Shown in pieces: positions 5,941 to 6,552 of a stretch of DNA of 6,552 nt; positions within the stretch are counted from its first letter, which is position 1, and each line of letters starts with the position of its first letter. The stretch spans positions 10,869-17,420 of the forward strand of contig PKYZ01000347.1 in assembly GCA_003132865.1 (NCBI GenBank), read 5' to 3'. Position numbers and translations under genes: made by a program. A model generated the notes under the pieces. The model worked only from the letters and a program-made list of their open reading frames with translations, was not told where the DNA came from and did not search any database. Source of the DNA: Bryobacterales bacterium. GTDB taxonomy: Bacteria > Acidobacteriota > Terriglobia > Bryobacterales > Bryobacteraceae.

Positions 5941-6552
5941 TCAGAGCTTCCGGCCGCGAGCCATCTGCAACAGCAGGGTCCGCTTCTGGGGAGACAGGTT
6001 CGCCAGCGAGGGACGCTCCCGCACAGCCTCGCCCGGCTTGAGCGATTGCAGAAACGCCTGCATGCGCCCGGCATCCAGGCTGCCGGCGAAACGGAGCGCG
6101 GCTTCCCGCGAAGCCGCCGAAACCCGCTCGTATAGCGCGCGATCGGTCAGCAGCGCGCGCAACGCGTCCTCCCACGGCCGCAAGTCCACCCGCCCGATCA
6201 CCGGCTTCGGCAGCGAGTGCTCATCGAAGACCGGCGCATACCGCTCGATGGCGGGCGCGTGCACCACGAACGGCGTTCCCATCTTGGCCTCCACCAGGCC
6301 GCCGGCGTCGCTCGAAATCACCGGGATGCCGTGCAGCATGGCTTCCATTACGGTCAGGCCGAATCCTTCGTACCAGAGCGAGGGCATCAGCAGGATGCGT
6401 GTGCGGCCCAGAAACTCAACGATGTGGCGGCAGTTCGGCAGCCTCGCGATGTTGGCGAGCGCGGCCATCTGCGCGCGGTCGGCCGCAGTGGTGCCCCATC
6501 CCGGCAAGACGCCGAAGCCGCACGCGGGGAAGCGCTCCGCCAGCGCCAGAAA
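5941..6552 (-). CDS. Glycosyltransferase (GT4-like), C-terminal half, cut by the window edge
   Basis: The frame is open from the right edge and gives the last 203 residues; the N-terminal lobe is outside. It is the donor-binding lobe of a GT-B enzyme: FLALAERFP, PGWGTTAADRA, then PSLWYEGFGLTVMEAM with an intact EX7E pair (Glu62 and Glu70 of the visible part) and GIPVISSDAGGLVEAK. A TTG at 6507 could be taken as a start, but homology continues upstream of it, so it is internal. The sequence aligns along its whole length with the glycosyltransferase domain of the next gene (WGTTxADRA, RTRxLLxPSLW, PxIERY), so the two are tandem paralogues. It ends LSPQKRTLLLQMARGRKL, matching the LSPDRRKLL segment after the other glycosyltransferase but without a thioesterase. 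Its TGA (5941-5943) is followed immediately by the ATG of the fusion gene, implying one operon. The sugar and acceptor are unknown. Confidence 0.5.
   Translation of the reverse strand, partial: FLALAERFPACGFGVLPGWGTTAADRAQMAALANIARLPNCRHIVEFLGRTRILLMPSLWYEGFGLTVMEAMLHGIPVISSDAGGLVEAKMGTPFVVHAPAIERYAPVFDEHSLPKPVIGRVDLRPWEDALRALLTDRALYERVSAASREAALRFAGSLDAGRMQAFLQSLKPGEAVRERPSLANLSPQKRTLLLQMARGRKL

Noticed and set aside
3925..6135. A 736-codon plus-strand open frame opposite the glycosyltransferases.
   Set aside because: It is antisense to two genes with clear catalytic motifs. Its translation is rich in Arg, His and Gln without domains, as expected of a shadow in GC-rich DNA.
1..6552. tRNA, rRNA, riboswitch or complete insertion sequence.
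   Set aside because: I saw no cloverleaf, conserved rRNA stretch, recognisable riboswitch core or transposase on either strand.

Overview
The window looks like a high-GC chromosome fragment from an Acidobacteriota bacterium, most likely of the Bryobacterales / Candidatus Solibacter type. This rests on three things: an acidobacterial-style secreted sedolisin, a secreted Ser/Gly/Thr-rich beta-repeat protein of a kind I associate with Solibacter, and overall codon and base use. It is a judgement from remembered family features, not a database result. Every gene I can support lies on the minus strand, so the window reads right to left. The long plus-strand open frames are antisense shadows.

Right part (about 3964-6552): a compact operon. 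It starts at the right edge with the C-terminal half of a GT4-type glycosyltransferase (5941-6552, cut by the window). Its TGA is followed with no gap by the ATG of the second gene (3964-5940). That gene encodes an unusual fusion: a complete GT-B/GT4 glycosyltransferase, a short linker, and a complete type II thioesterase-like alpha/beta hydrolase. The two glycosyltransferases are tandem paralogues. Both end in an 'LSPxxRxLL' segment like those found between domains of nonribosomal peptide synthetases (NRPS). Together these suggest the edge of an NRPS/PKS-type natural-product cluster continuing beyond the right edge, with glycosylation and thioesterase editing or release. At the DNA level the fusion junction is five tandem copies of a 7-bp unit directly abutting a perfect 8-bp hairpin that contains a possible independent start codon for the thioesterase.

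Middle (about 2932-3963): a 156-bp spacer with three short direct-repeat pairs of about helical-turn period, then a decayed secreted subtilase (S8) gene. Its signal peptide, propeptide, Asp region and His motif are spread over several reading frames, and everything after the His motif is missing. The last 170 bp or so does not look like subtilase and contains an imperfect inverted repeat.

Left part (1-2916): a two-gene secreted-protein operon. A full-length S53 sedolisin (pro-kumamolisin type, 722 aa) has an intact Glu/Asp/Asp/Ser catalytic set. Eleven bases after it starts a secreted beta-rich repeat protein that runs off the left edge; its ribosome binding site overlaps the sedolisin stop codon. 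An intact sedolisin beside a dead subtilase suggests an exported-protease locus where one enzyme has been lost. [Form note: the original answer gave no feature confidence values; the uniform 0.5 is a placeholder required by the schema, not an estimate.]
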